Notes: generated from the letters alone by a model not told the origin. Positions 1 to 9,447 are shown, numbered from the stretch's first letter. The stretch: 12,182 nt of DNA from an uncultured Campylobacter sp. (GCF_938030145.1 NZ_CALHGM010000015.1:1-12182), one strand, 5' to 3'. Program-made: numbers and translations.

Positions 1-1871
1 TGTCTTTTATCATCCGCAGGCTTGATCTCGCTTGAGCCGTTTTGTGCCGTATTTACTTCGCCTTTTGCCTCTTTTTCGCTCCCTTTTTTGGCCGTATAGG
101 CGTCTTGCTTGACGGCAGCTTCGCCTTGGTCGTCCTTTGCCTCAACTTCTAGCTTATCTGCCCCTTTCCACTGTGCCATCTTGAACCAATAAGGCACTTT
201 TGCCTTGATGGGCATCTTGTAAAAGCCTTTAACAAGAATTAAAATATCGCTACTATCTTGGTTTTTCAAATCTTGGGCAGTTACTAGCTTTTTGGCTTCT
301 TTGCTCTTTGAGATATTGCTTTTAAACAGCTCCATATTACCTTGCGATTTGCTGATTTTGATATTTGTGTAGTCACCGATTAACTTACTCGTATCCTCTG
401 CGTCTTTGTCGCTATTCATGTTAAAAATTACGTGATATCCGCTGTTATTTTTTACGATATTCATATCGTCTTCACCGTAGTATTTTTTGATCTGCTCGTA
501 GCTTTGCGTAACAAAAACCGGTAAAAGCCCATAGCTTCTGCAAAGTGCGGGGGCTTCTAATAAAAATGGCATCTTGCCGAAGCGCACGAACTCATCCCCA
601 AAAAAGTATATAAATCTCTCGGGATCGCTGCACTCTTCTCCGCTCATTAATTTCTTAAATAATGTTTCTATGAAAATACGAATTAAAGGAGCTAAAATTT
701 CGATATCTTCGGTTTGAACGACTACGTACATCGATATTCTTTTCGCTCTTAAATCCTCGAACGTAAAGCTCATCTTGCTGGTTGCGTTGGCTACTTGCGG
801 ATTGCTAAAAACTGTCATAAATGTATCGTATGTCGATTTTATGCTTGCAAATTCATTATCTGCGGCTCTTGCATACGCTCTAGCCTGATTTCTCGTGCTT
901 TCGTCGATACTTTCGTCAAAGCTTGTCTGTTTTAGCCAAATTTTAAAAGTATCTACGTCATAGTCTCTCTCTCTTTCTTTGTCCGGGTCGTCCTCGTCTA
1001 TCTCTTTCATTGCCTCTTCGCCGAATTTTTCGTCCAAATACTCGAAATAATCGGCTTTTGGAGCTTGTGCAAGTTGGGCTAGCGTAGCGTGTTTGTCTTT
1101 TTGCATAAAGTATTCGGCGAAAAATACAAACATCGTTCTTGCCGATTTTATCCAGTGATCGTTTTCGCTGCCTTTTTCGCCTACGAAAATGGTAGAAGCT
1201 ATCTGCTCGGCCAATTTTTTGATATGTATATACTCCATGTCTTTAACGATTGAGCGATCGAACGGGTTAAAAAATAGCGTATTATCCCAGCTAAAAGGGG
1301 AGAATAGCTGAATTTCGTTGTTAAAATATTTTTGCCTATACCCGGCTGTCTTTTTATATAGTTCGCCTTTGATATCTAACGTTACGCAAGAAGCCGGTAC
1401 GCTTAGTAAATTCGGAATGATCATACCCGCCGTTTTACCGCTTCCAGGAGGTGCTACCACTAGCGTTGAGAGCGGCTGCGTAGCCCTTAAGAACTGCGGA
1501 TTATCGCTATCTATATTGTGACATCCTAGCACCAAGCCGTTTTTATAGTTTATATTCATTTTAGGGAAGTCTTCGGGCGTCGCGAACCTTGCTGAGCCAT
1601 AATCTTCGCCGTCTCTAAAATACGGCAATAGCCACCACGTAAAGACTACCAAAAACGGGGCGATCAGTGTAAATAATGCAACGTAAGCCTTTAATTTTAG
1701 CGTCGGCGCGCCTATATTTATTAAAATTTTATACGCCACTGCGGGTACTTTTATCAAATCCGGATTAAAAATAACCTTGACTACCGCCAAATATAGCACT
1801 ACGCCCATTATGAGCGAAACGAAGAAAGCCCAAGCCCATCTTTTAGCGGTAAATTCTTTTGAACTATCCAT
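1..1871 (-). CDS. virD4: VirD4/TraG-type coupling ATPase, 3' end cut by window edge
   Basis: Inner-membrane coupling protein that brings the relaxase-DNA complex to the T4SS channel and helps drive DNA transfer. Translating back from ATG at 1871 gives 623 codons without a stop before the edge. Two membrane segments lie near residues 14-35 and 62-84, followed by the family motif GSARFA (92-97). Walker A is APPGSGKT (140-147, Lys146) and Walker B is FFGDEF (D426/E427). The all-alpha region lies between them. From about residue 565 the protein becomes a hydrophilic Lys/Glu/Ala-rich tail. The start overlaps the end of the mobC-like gene by 8 bases and has a strong Shine-Dalgarno site (AAGGGGAGG, 1875-1883), so it probably combines coupling with its own initiation. 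Family assignment is secure; the true C-terminus is unseen. Confidence 0.95.
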   Translation of the reverse strand, partial: MDSSKEFTAKRWAWAFFVSLIMGVVLYLAVVKVIFNPDLIKVPAVAYKILINIGAPTLKLKAYVALFTLIAPFLVVFTWWLLPYFRDGEDYGSARFATPEDFPKMNINYKNGLVLGCHNIDSDNPQFLRATQPLSTLVVAPPGSGKTAGMIIPNLLSVPASCVTLDIKGELYKKTAGYRQKYFNNEIQLFSPFSWDNTLFFNPFDRSIVKDMEYIHIKKLAEQIASTIFVGEKGSENDHWIKSARTMFVFFAEYFMQKDKHATLAQLAQAPKADYFEYLDEKFGEEAMKEIDEDDPDKERERDYDVDTFKIWLKQTSFDESIDESTRNQARAYARAADNEFASIKSTYDTFMTVFSNPQVANATSKMSFTFEDLRAKRISMYVVVQTEDIEILAPLIRIFIETLFKKLMSGEECSDPERFIYFFGDEFVRFGKMPFLLEAPALCRSYGLLPVFVTQSYEQIKKYYGEDDMNIVKNNSGYHVIFNMNSDKDAEDTSKLIGDYTNIKISKSQGNMELFKSNISKSKEAKKLVTAQDLKNQDSSDILILVKGFYKMPIKAKVPYWFKMAQWKGADKLEVEAKDDQGEAAVKQDAYTAKKGSEKEAKGEVNTAQNGSSEIKPADDKR

Positions 1872-2274
1872 TTTCCTCCCCTTTTGTCCCCTCATTGCTC
1901 GGCGTTTTAGTATGTTTGACATCTATTTTTATTTTTAAATCTTCCATTTTTGCGCTTAATTCTTTTATGGCTACTGCGAAGCTCCGCATATTTTTTTCTA
2001 GGTCATTCTTGGCTTCTTCGGGGCCGGTAATGTTTGCATTTAGATGATAGGCAATCTGATTTAAATTTACTCCCAAGCGACCGAATTCTCGTAAGAATTC
2101 GCTTATTATTTCGTTATTCGTTTCTATCTGTTCTAGCACGTCAGCGTATTTTTCTACATGTACCAGCTTTCGAACTACTGCCGATTTACTTTCATTGCGT
2201 CTTTGAGATATGCGTTTTAGTACCCTTGCGTCGGCTTCGGTAAAATATATAAAATGCGCGGCTACTTTTCTCAT
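1864..2274 (-). CDS. mobC: MobC-like relaxosome accessory protein
   Basis: A 136-residue protein that probably binds oriT DNA and helps the relaxase open and nick it. The N-terminal 40 residues look like a ribbon-helix-helix domain (FTEADARVLKRISQRR, then SAVVRKLV). Residues 62-80 carry the MobC-type signature REFGRLGVNLNQIAYHLN, and a helical, probably coiled-coil segment covers 85-118. The tail is hydrophilic. The start ATG overlaps the virB11 stop as ATGA and lacks a strong Shine-Dalgarno site, suggesting translational coupling to virB11. The 3' end overlaps virD4 by 8 bases. Genes of this family usually sit beside the relaxase and oriT; here it is about 8 kb away, between two T4SS ATPase genes. 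The MobC call rests on motif recognition only. Confidence 0.75.
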   Translation of the reverse strand: MRKVAAHFIYFTEADARVLKRISQRRNESKSAVVRKLVHVEKYADVLEQIETNNEIISEFLREFGRLGVNLNQIAYHLNANITGPEEAKNDLEKNMRSFAVAIKELSAKMEDLKIKIDVKHTKTPSNEGTKGEENG

Positions 2275-3218
2275 GCTACGATCTTTGCAATGTCCAGTTC
2301 TTTTAAATTTAAGATATCCGTCACGACTCTTTGATTTTTAACCCTGGCTATTTGGATAATGTAATCGATCGCCGTAACGATAAGGCTATCTAGCATGCGA
2401 TCGTCCACGCTTGATAGGCCGCCTCCTAAAATAATATTGGTTTTAATGGCTTTTATGGCGTCTTTGGGATTATTTGCGTGCAAGGTACTTAAATTTCCGG
2501 CATGCCCGGTGTTGTTTACCCTTAAAAACGAAAAGGTATTGCGGATGTCTATCTCGCCTAAAAATAGCCTATCGGGTCGCAAGCGCATCGCATTATCGAT
2601 CGCTACCTGATAGCTGTAAATTTCGGTGGCGATTTTGGGTACGGCCAGCTGCGTTTTATTTACGTTTTCTACCCTCAGCTCTTGGCTGTCCTCTATGGTG
2701 ACTACTCGCTCGCCCGGGTCTATTTCTCCCATTAACGAGTTTAAAAAACTGGTCTTCCCGCTTCCCGTTCCGCCGCTTAAAAGTACGTTTTTCTTATCCC
2801 GAATCAGCTCTTTGATTTTTTCATAAGTCCAGCCCTCGTTTATCACGTTTTGACTTAATGTAAAGCTTTCTAGTTTAAAGGCCTCTTTGCTGGGTATCCT
2901 TATACAAATTGCGATATCGCTATTAAACAGACTTGATTTATGCTGCGCTTGGACGCGGTAACGCAAAAACGGATCGGGCAGTTCGCATGAGAGGTGGCAA
3001 TGCGTTTCGTCGAAGCGCTGATTTCTTCTAGTGGCCAGCTCGATCAAAAAATTATTTAGAAATTTTATATCTAGCTTTGGGTCTTGCACCATTTCCCAGT
3101 GGTCGCCGTAGTCTATGTTTATTTCGCACGGCCGATTAAATATTAGTTCGTTTGCCCGCAGGGTCAAATACGGCTTTAAAACGCCTAAAATATTATTTAA
3201 AATTATGCTTTCGCTCAT
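2271..3218 (-). CDS. virB11: VirB11-type T4SS traffic ATPase
   Basis: Hexameric cytoplasmic ATPase at the inner face of the secretion channel, acting with VirB4 and VirD4 in pilus assembly and substrate transfer. The 315 residues are a usual family length. Visible motifs in order: Walker A GGTGSGKT (149-156, Lys155), Asp box VVTIEDSQEL (172-181), Walker B RPDRLFLGEI (214-223, Glu222) and His box TGHAGNLSTLHAN (237-249). The N-terminal domain (1-120) is less conserved. ATG lies one base after the stop of the 70-residue gene, with a weak GAAGAG-type ribosome site inside that gene. The 3' end overlaps mobC by 4 bases. All nucleotide-binding residues appear intact, so the protein is probably active. 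Confidence 0.96.
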   Translation of the reverse strand: MSESIILNNILGVLKPYLTLRANELIFNRPCEINIDYGDHWEMVQDPKLDIKFLNNFLIELATRRNQRFDETHCHLSCELPDPFLRYRVQAQHKSSLFNSDIAICIRIPSKEAFKLESFTLSQNVINEGWTYEKIKELIRDKKNVLLSGGTGSGKTSFLNSLMGEIDPGERVVTIEDSQELRVENVNKTQLAVPKIATEIYSYQVAIDNAMRLRPDRLFLGEIDIRNTFSFLRVNNTGHAGNLSTLHANNPKDAIKAIKTNIILGGGLSSVDDRMLDSLIVTAIDYIIQIARVKNQRVVTDILNLKELDIAKIVA

Positions 3219-3219
3219 T

Positions 3220-3432
3220 TTACTCTTCTTGGCTTGCTTCTGTTGTGCTCGTGCTTACCAAATCGTTTTTTTCTTGCACTAGCTTTTCTAGCTTCTGCCT
3301 TTCTTTTGCAGCGTTTGCCTCAGCCTTTTCGGTAATTTTTAGCTGATTTGCTATGCGTTTTAGTAGTCTATCGTTTGCTTTTTTATTTTGTAGCTCAGTC
3401 TTAACTTGGCTTTTGATTTGCTCGTATTGCAT
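3220..3432 (-). CDS. small coiled-coil protein of unknown function in the T4SS operon
   Basis: I do not recognise this 70-residue protein. It is highly charged and helical, rich in Lys, Glu, Gln and Ala, with probable coiled-coil heptads over residues 15-57 (for example LLKRIANQLKITEKA, then RQKLEKLVQEKNDLV). It ends in a Ser/Thr/Glu tail. No signal peptide, membrane segment or cysteine is visible, so it should be cytoplasmic. It starts 11 bases after the virB10 stop behind an AAAGGGA ribosome site and ends one base before virB11, so it is translated inside the core T4SS operon. Position suggests a partner or chaperone of VirB10, VirB11 or VirD4, but that is inference. The tight packing and proper ribosome site argue that it is a real gene. 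Confidence 0.75.
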   Translation of the reverse strand: MQYEQIKSQVKTELQNKKANDRLLKRIANQLKITEKAEANAAKERQKLEKLVQEKNDLVSTSTTEASQEE

Positions 3433-3443
3433 CGGCTTTCCCT

Positions 3444-4640
<1,197 letters not shown>

Positions 4641-4641
4641 T

Positions 4642-5913
4642 CTAAAATCCTCTTGCTTTCTTTGTGGATTCGTTATATTTTTCTTGGTTTTTCGTTATTG
4701 TTTTGCTATTCTCTTTTTGTCTTTGTTTTACGGCTTCTTCATCGGTGTTTAAATTTTTTCTTATCTCTTTTCTTAGTTTTTCAGCCTGCGTTTCTTTGCG
4801 TTCTACGCATACGTAGCTATCGCCGCTTTTAATCGTAAATTTCGGATTTATAGTCTCTGCGATTATGTAATCGCCTATTACCCTCGTTTCTACCGGGCTA
4901 TCTTGTTTATCAATGACTGCGTAAATAGTAGGGATTTGCGGCATTTCGTCTTTGGAATACTTAAAATACGTAAATTTCTTATCGCTAAAAATTTCAGCCG
5001 ATAGCAGCCACTCATTTTCTTTTTTGGCTTTTTGCGTATATCCGCTGTAAATATCGCTCTTTTTGACTTTCAGCTCGGCTATGCCGTCTTTTATTGTTAA
5101 ATACTCCTTGCCGTCCTCTTCAAGCTTAGCAAGCTTAGCTTTTTGCGTTTCGCCGTCTTTTATACGAACTATGAAGCTTGGGTCGCTTGAATTTTTATAA
5201 TCCGTTGAAAAAATATAAAAGGTATGGATTTTTCCATCACCTGTAAAAATCGTTAGGCTAGTATCGATGCCGATTAGTTGCGGGATTATTGCGATAGCAT
5301 TAGGCTGGCTTGGGATTTGCTCTATTTTAAAGCCAGTCTGGTCACCTAGCACGAAATTATCTATCTCGCTATCAAATATCAGCGTAGTGGCCATTGCATG
5401 GCGCGTGCGAATTTTGATGGTTTTATCGGGCTGATATTTGACTACTTGCGTATTTTCGTATCCACTGTATTTCTTTGAGTGAAATTTTTGCTGCAATGCC
5501 TTTAAATCTTGATTGCGGATGGCGTTTTTCATAAGCTCCAGCTCGTCTTTGCCTATCTGCCTATCCGAACCATCGGGCGCACCGCCGAAGTCTATTACGT
5601 CTTGTTCGGGAATTTGCCCGCCGTTAGGGTCGTTAAATTTTGCCCCTTGCGGCTGCTGCCTTTGTTTGTATAGTCCGAGCGGATTTATTTTAAAATTCGA
5701 TTGTATATTGTTGTTTACGTCTTTGTTTTTATCGTTAAATATATCTTCACCCATAGAGCCGTTTTGCTGCTGCTCGTTTACCAGCTCTTGCGTTTGGCGC
5801 ATAATGGCGCGGATTTGATTCATCTGTTCTTCGCTTAGTCCCTCTTGAGGCTCGGCCGCGCTTAAATTTAAAGCAAGTGCCGAGACGATCGAAAGTTTTA
5901 TTAAATTTCTCAT
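4642..5913 (-). CDS. virB9: VirB9/CagX/TrbG-type T4SS core complex protein, extended
   Basis: Periplasmic and outer-membrane ring protein of the T4SS core, partner of the VirB7 lipoprotein and VirB10. A signal peptide covers about residues 1-20 (LNLSAA, then EPQ). The VirB9 domain proper runs from about 155 to 372, with an N-terminal beta domain (RTRHAMATTLIFDSEIDNF, 169-187) and a C-terminal domain (301-370). At 423 residues it is longer than the roughly 270-300 usual for the family. Extra sequence lies at the front (21-150, rich in Gln, Asn, Asp) and at the end (375-423, charged and helical). There is a single cysteine, C369. The start overlaps the virB8 stop as ATGA and has an AAAAGGG ribosome site. 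Confidence 0.93.
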   Translation of the reverse strand: MRNLIKLSIVSALALNLSAAEPQEGLSEEQMNQIRAIMRQTQELVNEQQQNGSMGEDIFNDKNKDVNNNIQSNFKINPLGLYKQRQQPQGAKFNDPNGGQIPEQDVIDFGGAPDGSDRQIGKDELELMKNAIRNQDLKALQQKFHSKKYSGYENTQVVKYQPDKTIKIRTRHAMATTLIFDSEIDNFVLGDQTGFKIEQIPSQPNAIAIIPQLIGIDTSLTIFTGDGKIHTFYIFSTDYKNSSDPSFIVRIKDGETQKAKLAKLEEDGKEYLTIKDGIAELKVKKSDIYSGYTQKAKKENEWLLSAEIFSDKKFTYFKYSKDEMPQIPTIYAVIDKQDSPVETRVIGDYIIAETINPKFTIKSGDSYVCVERKETQAEKLRKEIRKNLNTDEEAVKQRQKENSKTITKNQEKYNESTKKARGF

Positions 5914-6560
5914 TTTGAGCCCTTTTCGTCCAAAATTTGCGTTATTTGATATTTACTTACGATAAAACCGGTAGGATTTTTCATCGTATCGGCGTATGTG
6001 CCGCTTTGGTTGCGAAAGTCGTACTCTATCGCGCTTCTGTATTTTTTATAGCTTACTTCGGTGCGCGTAGGATTTGTGATCTCGGCCTGGAAGTCGACCG
6101 TCGCTACGTTTTGACTTAAAACGGCTACGTTTAAAATTTGAATGTTGCGGAAGTAATTTTTAGTCGTATAAATCGAGTTGGGATCGCTTACTAAACTTTG
6201 AAACGCTTCCCATACCTGCCTGCTGCTTTGCGTGCGTATCTCATTGTAGCGCTCGACATCATCTATGCGATTTATCATCTCTCTGTTTTTAACGTATCCA
6301 GCTAAAATGCTTTTTAGCAGCTCTTCGTTGCTGCGGACATTTAGGCTCGTATCGTCTATAGTCACGAAGCGGGAGTCGCCATCTGAAAATTTAAGTAAAA
6401 CCGGCTTTGTTTCCTTTAACGGCGTTAAAAGCGCTATTGCTACCGCCAGACTTACGCTTACGACCGCGAGGGCTATGATCGTATAAAACATATACGCTTT
6501 AATGTTTCTTTCGGCTCTAAAAATAAAATTTGGGTCGATCTTTCTCTCTTCAAACGCCAT
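5910..6560 (-). CDS. virB8: VirB8-type T4SS inner-membrane protein
   Basis: Bitopic inner-membrane scaffold whose periplasmic domain helps assemble the T4SS channel. The 216 residues match the family length. A short cytoplasmic N-terminus (1-22) is followed by one membrane helix (about 23-47) and the periplasmic VirB8 fold. Family landmarks are the helical stretch AGYVKNREMINRIDDVERYN (87-106) and the near-terminal NPTGFIVSKYQI (195-206). The start codon directly follows the virB7 stop (TAA then ATG, no gap), with an AAGGTGGG ribosome site inside virB7. The end overlaps virB9 by 4 bases. Confidence 0.94.
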   Translation of the reverse strand: MAFEERKIDPNFIFRAERNIKAYMFYTIIALAVVSVSLAVAIALLTPLKETKPVLLKFSDGDSRFVTIDDTSLNVRSNEELLKSILAGYVKNREMINRIDDVERYNEIRTQSSRQVWEAFQSLVSDPNSIYTTKNYFRNIQILNVAVLSQNVATVDFQAEITNPTRTEVSYKKYRSAIEYDFRNQSGTYADTMKNPTGFIVSKYQITQILDEKGSK

Positions 6561-6689
6561 TTAACCCACCTTTATAAAATCGTAACAAGCGCAGGGGCTT
6601 ATTCTTTCTATTTTGCTAGGTTTATCCGCGCATCCGCTTAAAAGCGCCGCTAGTATCGACGCCGCCATGATGATTGCAATCTTTTTCAT
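6561..6689 (-). CDS. virB7: VirB7-like T4SS lipoprotein (42 residues)
   Basis: Very short gene found by reading the gap between virB4 and virB8. It encodes a 42-residue lipoprotein with a basic start (MKKIA), a hydrophobic core and the lipobox LLSGC, so Cys20 should be lipidated and anchor the protein in the outer membrane. The mature part is only about 23 residues and holds two more cysteines in SPCACYDF (C33, C35). VirB7 proteins are short lipoproteins that bind VirB9 and stabilise the core ring. Size, lipobox and place just before virB8 all fit. ATG lies 2 bases after the virB4 stop with an excellent purine-rich ribosome site (GGGGAAGAGGAG) in the virB4 end. The stop is immediately followed by the virB8 start. 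Confidence 0.88.
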   Translation of the reverse strand: MKKIAIIMAASILAALLSGCADKPSKIERISPCACYDFIKVG

Positions 6690-6691
6690 CT

Positions 6692-9196
6692 TTAACTCCT
6701 CTTCCCCTTAAATTCTATGTAATGTTTTCGCCAGTGAACCGGGCTATCGTTTTTAAGCTGCTTTAAAAGCATTACGTTGTCCGAGCTTGACGAGAATACT
6801 CGCAAGTAGCTTCCGAGCCTCGATAAATCTATATCCAGCTTTGCGCTCTCGTTTCTTAATTTCATATTTAGCAATATTTGCCTCGCATTCGAGTTTGTCT
6901 CTTTTAAAAATTTGGCTTCCGTCGGCGTTAATCCTATCATCGCGTTTAACTCCGCCAGCGTCTCTTCGCTATTGGTCGGAAATATGACAAAATTTGCGAT
7001 ATTGTCCAAAAAAGACGAGCCGCGCTCAATGTTGTTAAATAAGCTCATATTTTGAAAGCCCATACACATTACTCCGCCGATTTTTCTAACTTCTAGGATT
7101 GCTTCTAGGATTTTTTCTTGCATCGTCTCATCCTGCAAATAATCCTTTAACTCGTCTATAAAGCAAAAGAAGCCGCGCTTATCCGCGCTATTTTTGGCTT
7201 TATTTTTTAGTTTATGAAAAATATATATAGCCGTAAGTCCGGCGGTTTTTTTGTTTTGCAGTATGCCATCCATATTTAACACTGATAGCTGCTTGGTAAA
7301 ATTTAGGGCGTCTTCTTTGTTGTCGAATATCGAACCCTTATAATTGTCAAATCTGATTTTTAGTCTTGATTTCTCGTTATTGTCGCTTGGAAGCGATATA
7401 ATAAAATCGCTTAGCGTTAGCGTTTGACCATCTTGCTTCATGTCGTATATACGGTCTATCGTGTTGTTAATATCGTTTATGGCTTCATGCTCGTCGTTTT
7501 TAACTTCGGCCATAAAGCGTAGCCATGACTTTAAAAAGTCTCTATTTTCGTTCGTGTCAGCTAGACTGAACGGATTTAATTTAAAGCCATCGCTCTCACT
7601 ATCGTGATATTCGCCGTCTACGTAGTTCGTGAAGTTATACATACCGCGTAGCTTATCCATTGCAAATATATCTATCGGGTATTTAAATAAATTTGTCATT
7701 AAAAATTGCGCCAGCGTCGTCTTTCCGCTTCCGGTTCCGCCCACTATCATCGTATGCCCGGCTGGGCGATCGCCGTCTGGCTGCCAGTGAAAATTGAATA
7801 AATACGGCGTGCCGTTTAGGTGCTTAAATGTCGTTATCGCTTCGCCGCCCCAGTCGTTTTGGTTAAATCCGGTTACTTCGTTTTCAAAATTTGCGATCGT
7901 GGCTAAGTTGCTGATATTTAGCGTTTTCTTTCTAGCGTTTAAATTTCCGCGACTAGGAAAGAAACTAAAATAAAGAGCTTTTTGATTTAGCGTTTCTCGG
8001 ACAACATTTAATCCTTGATTTTCTAGGATATTTTTTAGCTCGTTCGAGCGGTTTTCCAGCTCTTTGAGGCTATCGGCTAGGCAATATACCGAAAAGCTCG
8101 TTTCTACTAAATTTTCTCTGTCGGCTTGGATTAGCTCCATTAACTGATCTAGCTCTTGGCGGACTAGCTCTACCGCAAACGCTTTGGTGTCCTTTATCTT
8201 CTTGATCGCCTTGCGCTTTTCGTAGGCTTTTAGATAAATCATAGCCATAAATTCGTTATTGCTTTTGATTAAATTTGAGGTGATGATCGACTTGATTTGC
8301 TCAGTTTCGTAGGCTTTTACGCTGATAAATCTAGCGTATTTGGTCGTGCCGTCGTTGCGGTAAAACTCTATGTAGTCTTTTTTAAATTCGACGTATGAGC
8401 TTATGTAACTATCTGTGATCAGCTCATTCGTATATGCAAGGTTCGTCTCTTTCGCGTTTGAATACGTGGCATAAAAATTTATGATCTCATCGCCGCTTAG
8501 CTGTCTTGGCTGATAAATCGAAAAGTAGTTTTTGATGTTTGAGAACGTATCGCTTAAAAGCTCGATTTTTTGCTTTAATTTTGCGCTTTCGTTGCTTTCG
8601 TCGCCCTCTTCGCTAGTCATTTTGGTTTTAAAGCTTTCCAGTAGTCCTGTGATATTTTTCGTCATCGTAGAAATTATTAAAAAGTATCTTATAGCGTATA
8701 TATCTTGATTGGTTTCCCATTTTTTTATGATCTCGTTCGCATACGGATTTATATTTTTGTCTGTATATTCTTTGTAGTCTTGCTTTGTTTTTTTGATGAT
8801 TAAATTTATTTCTACGTCATCTTTCAAAGTCGTAAAAAACATAACGCGGTTTAAAAGGTAGTCCGTCTCGTCGTCTAAGCTAATTCCGGCGTAGCTTACC
8901 CCTTTTAGCTCTACTGCTATACTTGCGTTGCCGTCTTTGGTGATTATTATATTCTCGCCGTATTTGCAGGCGATGTTGTTTTCTTTTGCCAGTGTATAAA
9001 TTTGCGGTTCTGCTATCATTAAAATTTCATCCGCTTTTTTATTGATCTTATTGATTTTTGATAAAACGTCGTTTTCCGTTTTATTTTTAATACTTGGTTT
9101 TTCTTGGCTTACGTCAATGCCAAGCTCTCTTTTTAGTTTTTCTTTCTTTTTGTTTTGATTCCACTCTTTGATTACGCCTATTATTCCGCGAGCCAT
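6692..9196 (-). CDS. virB4: VirB4/TrbE/CagE-type T4SS ATPase
   Basis: Large inner-membrane-associated ATPase that powers pilus assembly and substrate export. At 834 residues it is within the family range. The N-terminal 450 residues are the less conserved CagE/TrbE/VirB-type domain. The C-terminal RecA-like domain has Walker A GGTGSGKT (486-493, Lys492) and Walker B FFCFIDEL (D681/E682). It also has the typical GFQNMSLFNNI stretch after Walker B and a downstream FPTNSEETLAEL segment. No VirB3-like membrane hairpin is fused at the front; the start MARGIIGVIKEWNQ is hydrophilic. ATG lies 8 bases after the virB3 stop with an AGG-type ribosome site. It directly precedes virB7, so virB5 and virB6 are absent from this position. 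Confidence 0.96.
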   Translation of the reverse strand: MARGIIGVIKEWNQNKKKEKLKRELGIDVSQEKPSIKNKTENDVLSKINKINKKADEILMIAEPQIYTLAKENNIACKYGENIIITKDGNASIAVELKGVSYAGISLDDETDYLLNRVMFFTTLKDDVEINLIIKKTKQDYKEYTDKNINPYANEIIKKWETNQDIYAIRYFLIISTMTKNITGLLESFKTKMTSEEGDESNESAKLKQKIELLSDTFSNIKNYFSIYQPRQLSGDEIINFYATYSNAKETNLAYTNELITDSYISSYVEFKKDYIEFYRNDGTTKYARFISVKAYETEQIKSIITSNLIKSNNEFMAMIYLKAYEKRKAIKKIKDTKAFAVELVRQELDQLMELIQADRENLVETSFSVYCLADSLKELENRSNELKNILENQGLNVVRETLNQKALYFSFFPSRGNLNARKKTLNISNLATIANFENEVTGFNQNDWGGEAITTFKHLNGTPYLFNFHWQPDGDRPAGHTMIVGGTGSGKTTLAQFLMTNLFKYPIDIFAMDKLRGMYNFTNYVDGEYHDSESDGFKLNPFSLADTNENRDFLKSWLRFMAEVKNDEHEAINDINNTIDRIYDMKQDGQTLTLSDFIISLPSDNNEKSRLKIRFDNYKGSIFDNKEDALNFTKQLSVLNMDGILQNKKTAGLTAIYIFHKLKNKAKNSADKRGFFCFIDELKDYLQDETMQEKILEAILEVRKIGGVMCMGFQNMSLFNNIERGSSFLDNIANFVIFPTNSEETLAELNAMIGLTPTEAKFLKETNSNARQILLNMKLRNESAKLDIDLSRLGSYLRVFSSSSDNVMLLKQLKNDSPVHWRKHYIEFKGKRS

Positions 9197-9204
9197 TTTC
9201 TAAC

Positions 9205-9447
9205 CTATGCATAAAATTTGTTTTGCGATATTTTCATTTTAGAACCGATGATGTCGTATATGTCTTCATCAAAAAATTCTAAAATAAAGAAGAAGCAGTA
9301 TAAAATAGCAACGACTGCTAGCGAATATAAAATCAAGATAAACCACGAGATAAATCCAGCGATTATAATCGTGAATAGACTCGTGGTTGTTAGACCTATG
9401 ATTTTCGTTCTTTTGGTTAAGTCCATATAGCAGTCGGTCACTATCAT
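9205..9447 (-). CDS. virB3: VirB3-like T4SS inner-membrane protein
   Basis: Small 80-residue membrane protein between the pilin and VirB4 genes, the standard place for virB3. Two membrane segments make up the middle (about 16-37 and 38-58), followed by an acidic turn (FFDEDIYDIIGSK, 58-70) and a short hydrophilic tail. VirB3 is needed for pilus assembly and works with VirB4. The protein is slightly short for the family and sequence similarity is weak, so the call leans on topology and gene order. The start at 9447 is chosen because AAAGG lies 8-9 bases upstream; the next in-frame ATG at 9426 has no ribosome site. Confidence 0.8.
   Translation of the reverse strand: MIVTDCYMDLTKRTKIIGLTTTSLFTIIIAGFISWFILILYSLAVVAILYCFFFILEFFDEDIYDIIGSKMKISQNKFYA

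Noticed and set aside
7129..7136. CATCCTGC, another match to the nick consensus
   Set aside because: It lies inside virB4 with no inverted repeat beside it. A motif this loose is expected once or twice by chance in 12 kb on two strands, assuming equal base frequencies.
9205..9426. Shorter virB3 starting at the ATG at 9426
   Set aside because: No ribosome site precedes it, whereas 9447 has AAAGG at suitable spacing. The shorter form would still keep both membrane segments, so it is not fully excluded.
6692..9447. A VirB3-VirB4 fusion, as seen in some related systems
   Set aside because: A clear stop at 9205-9207, an 8-base gap and a separate ATG show two genes.
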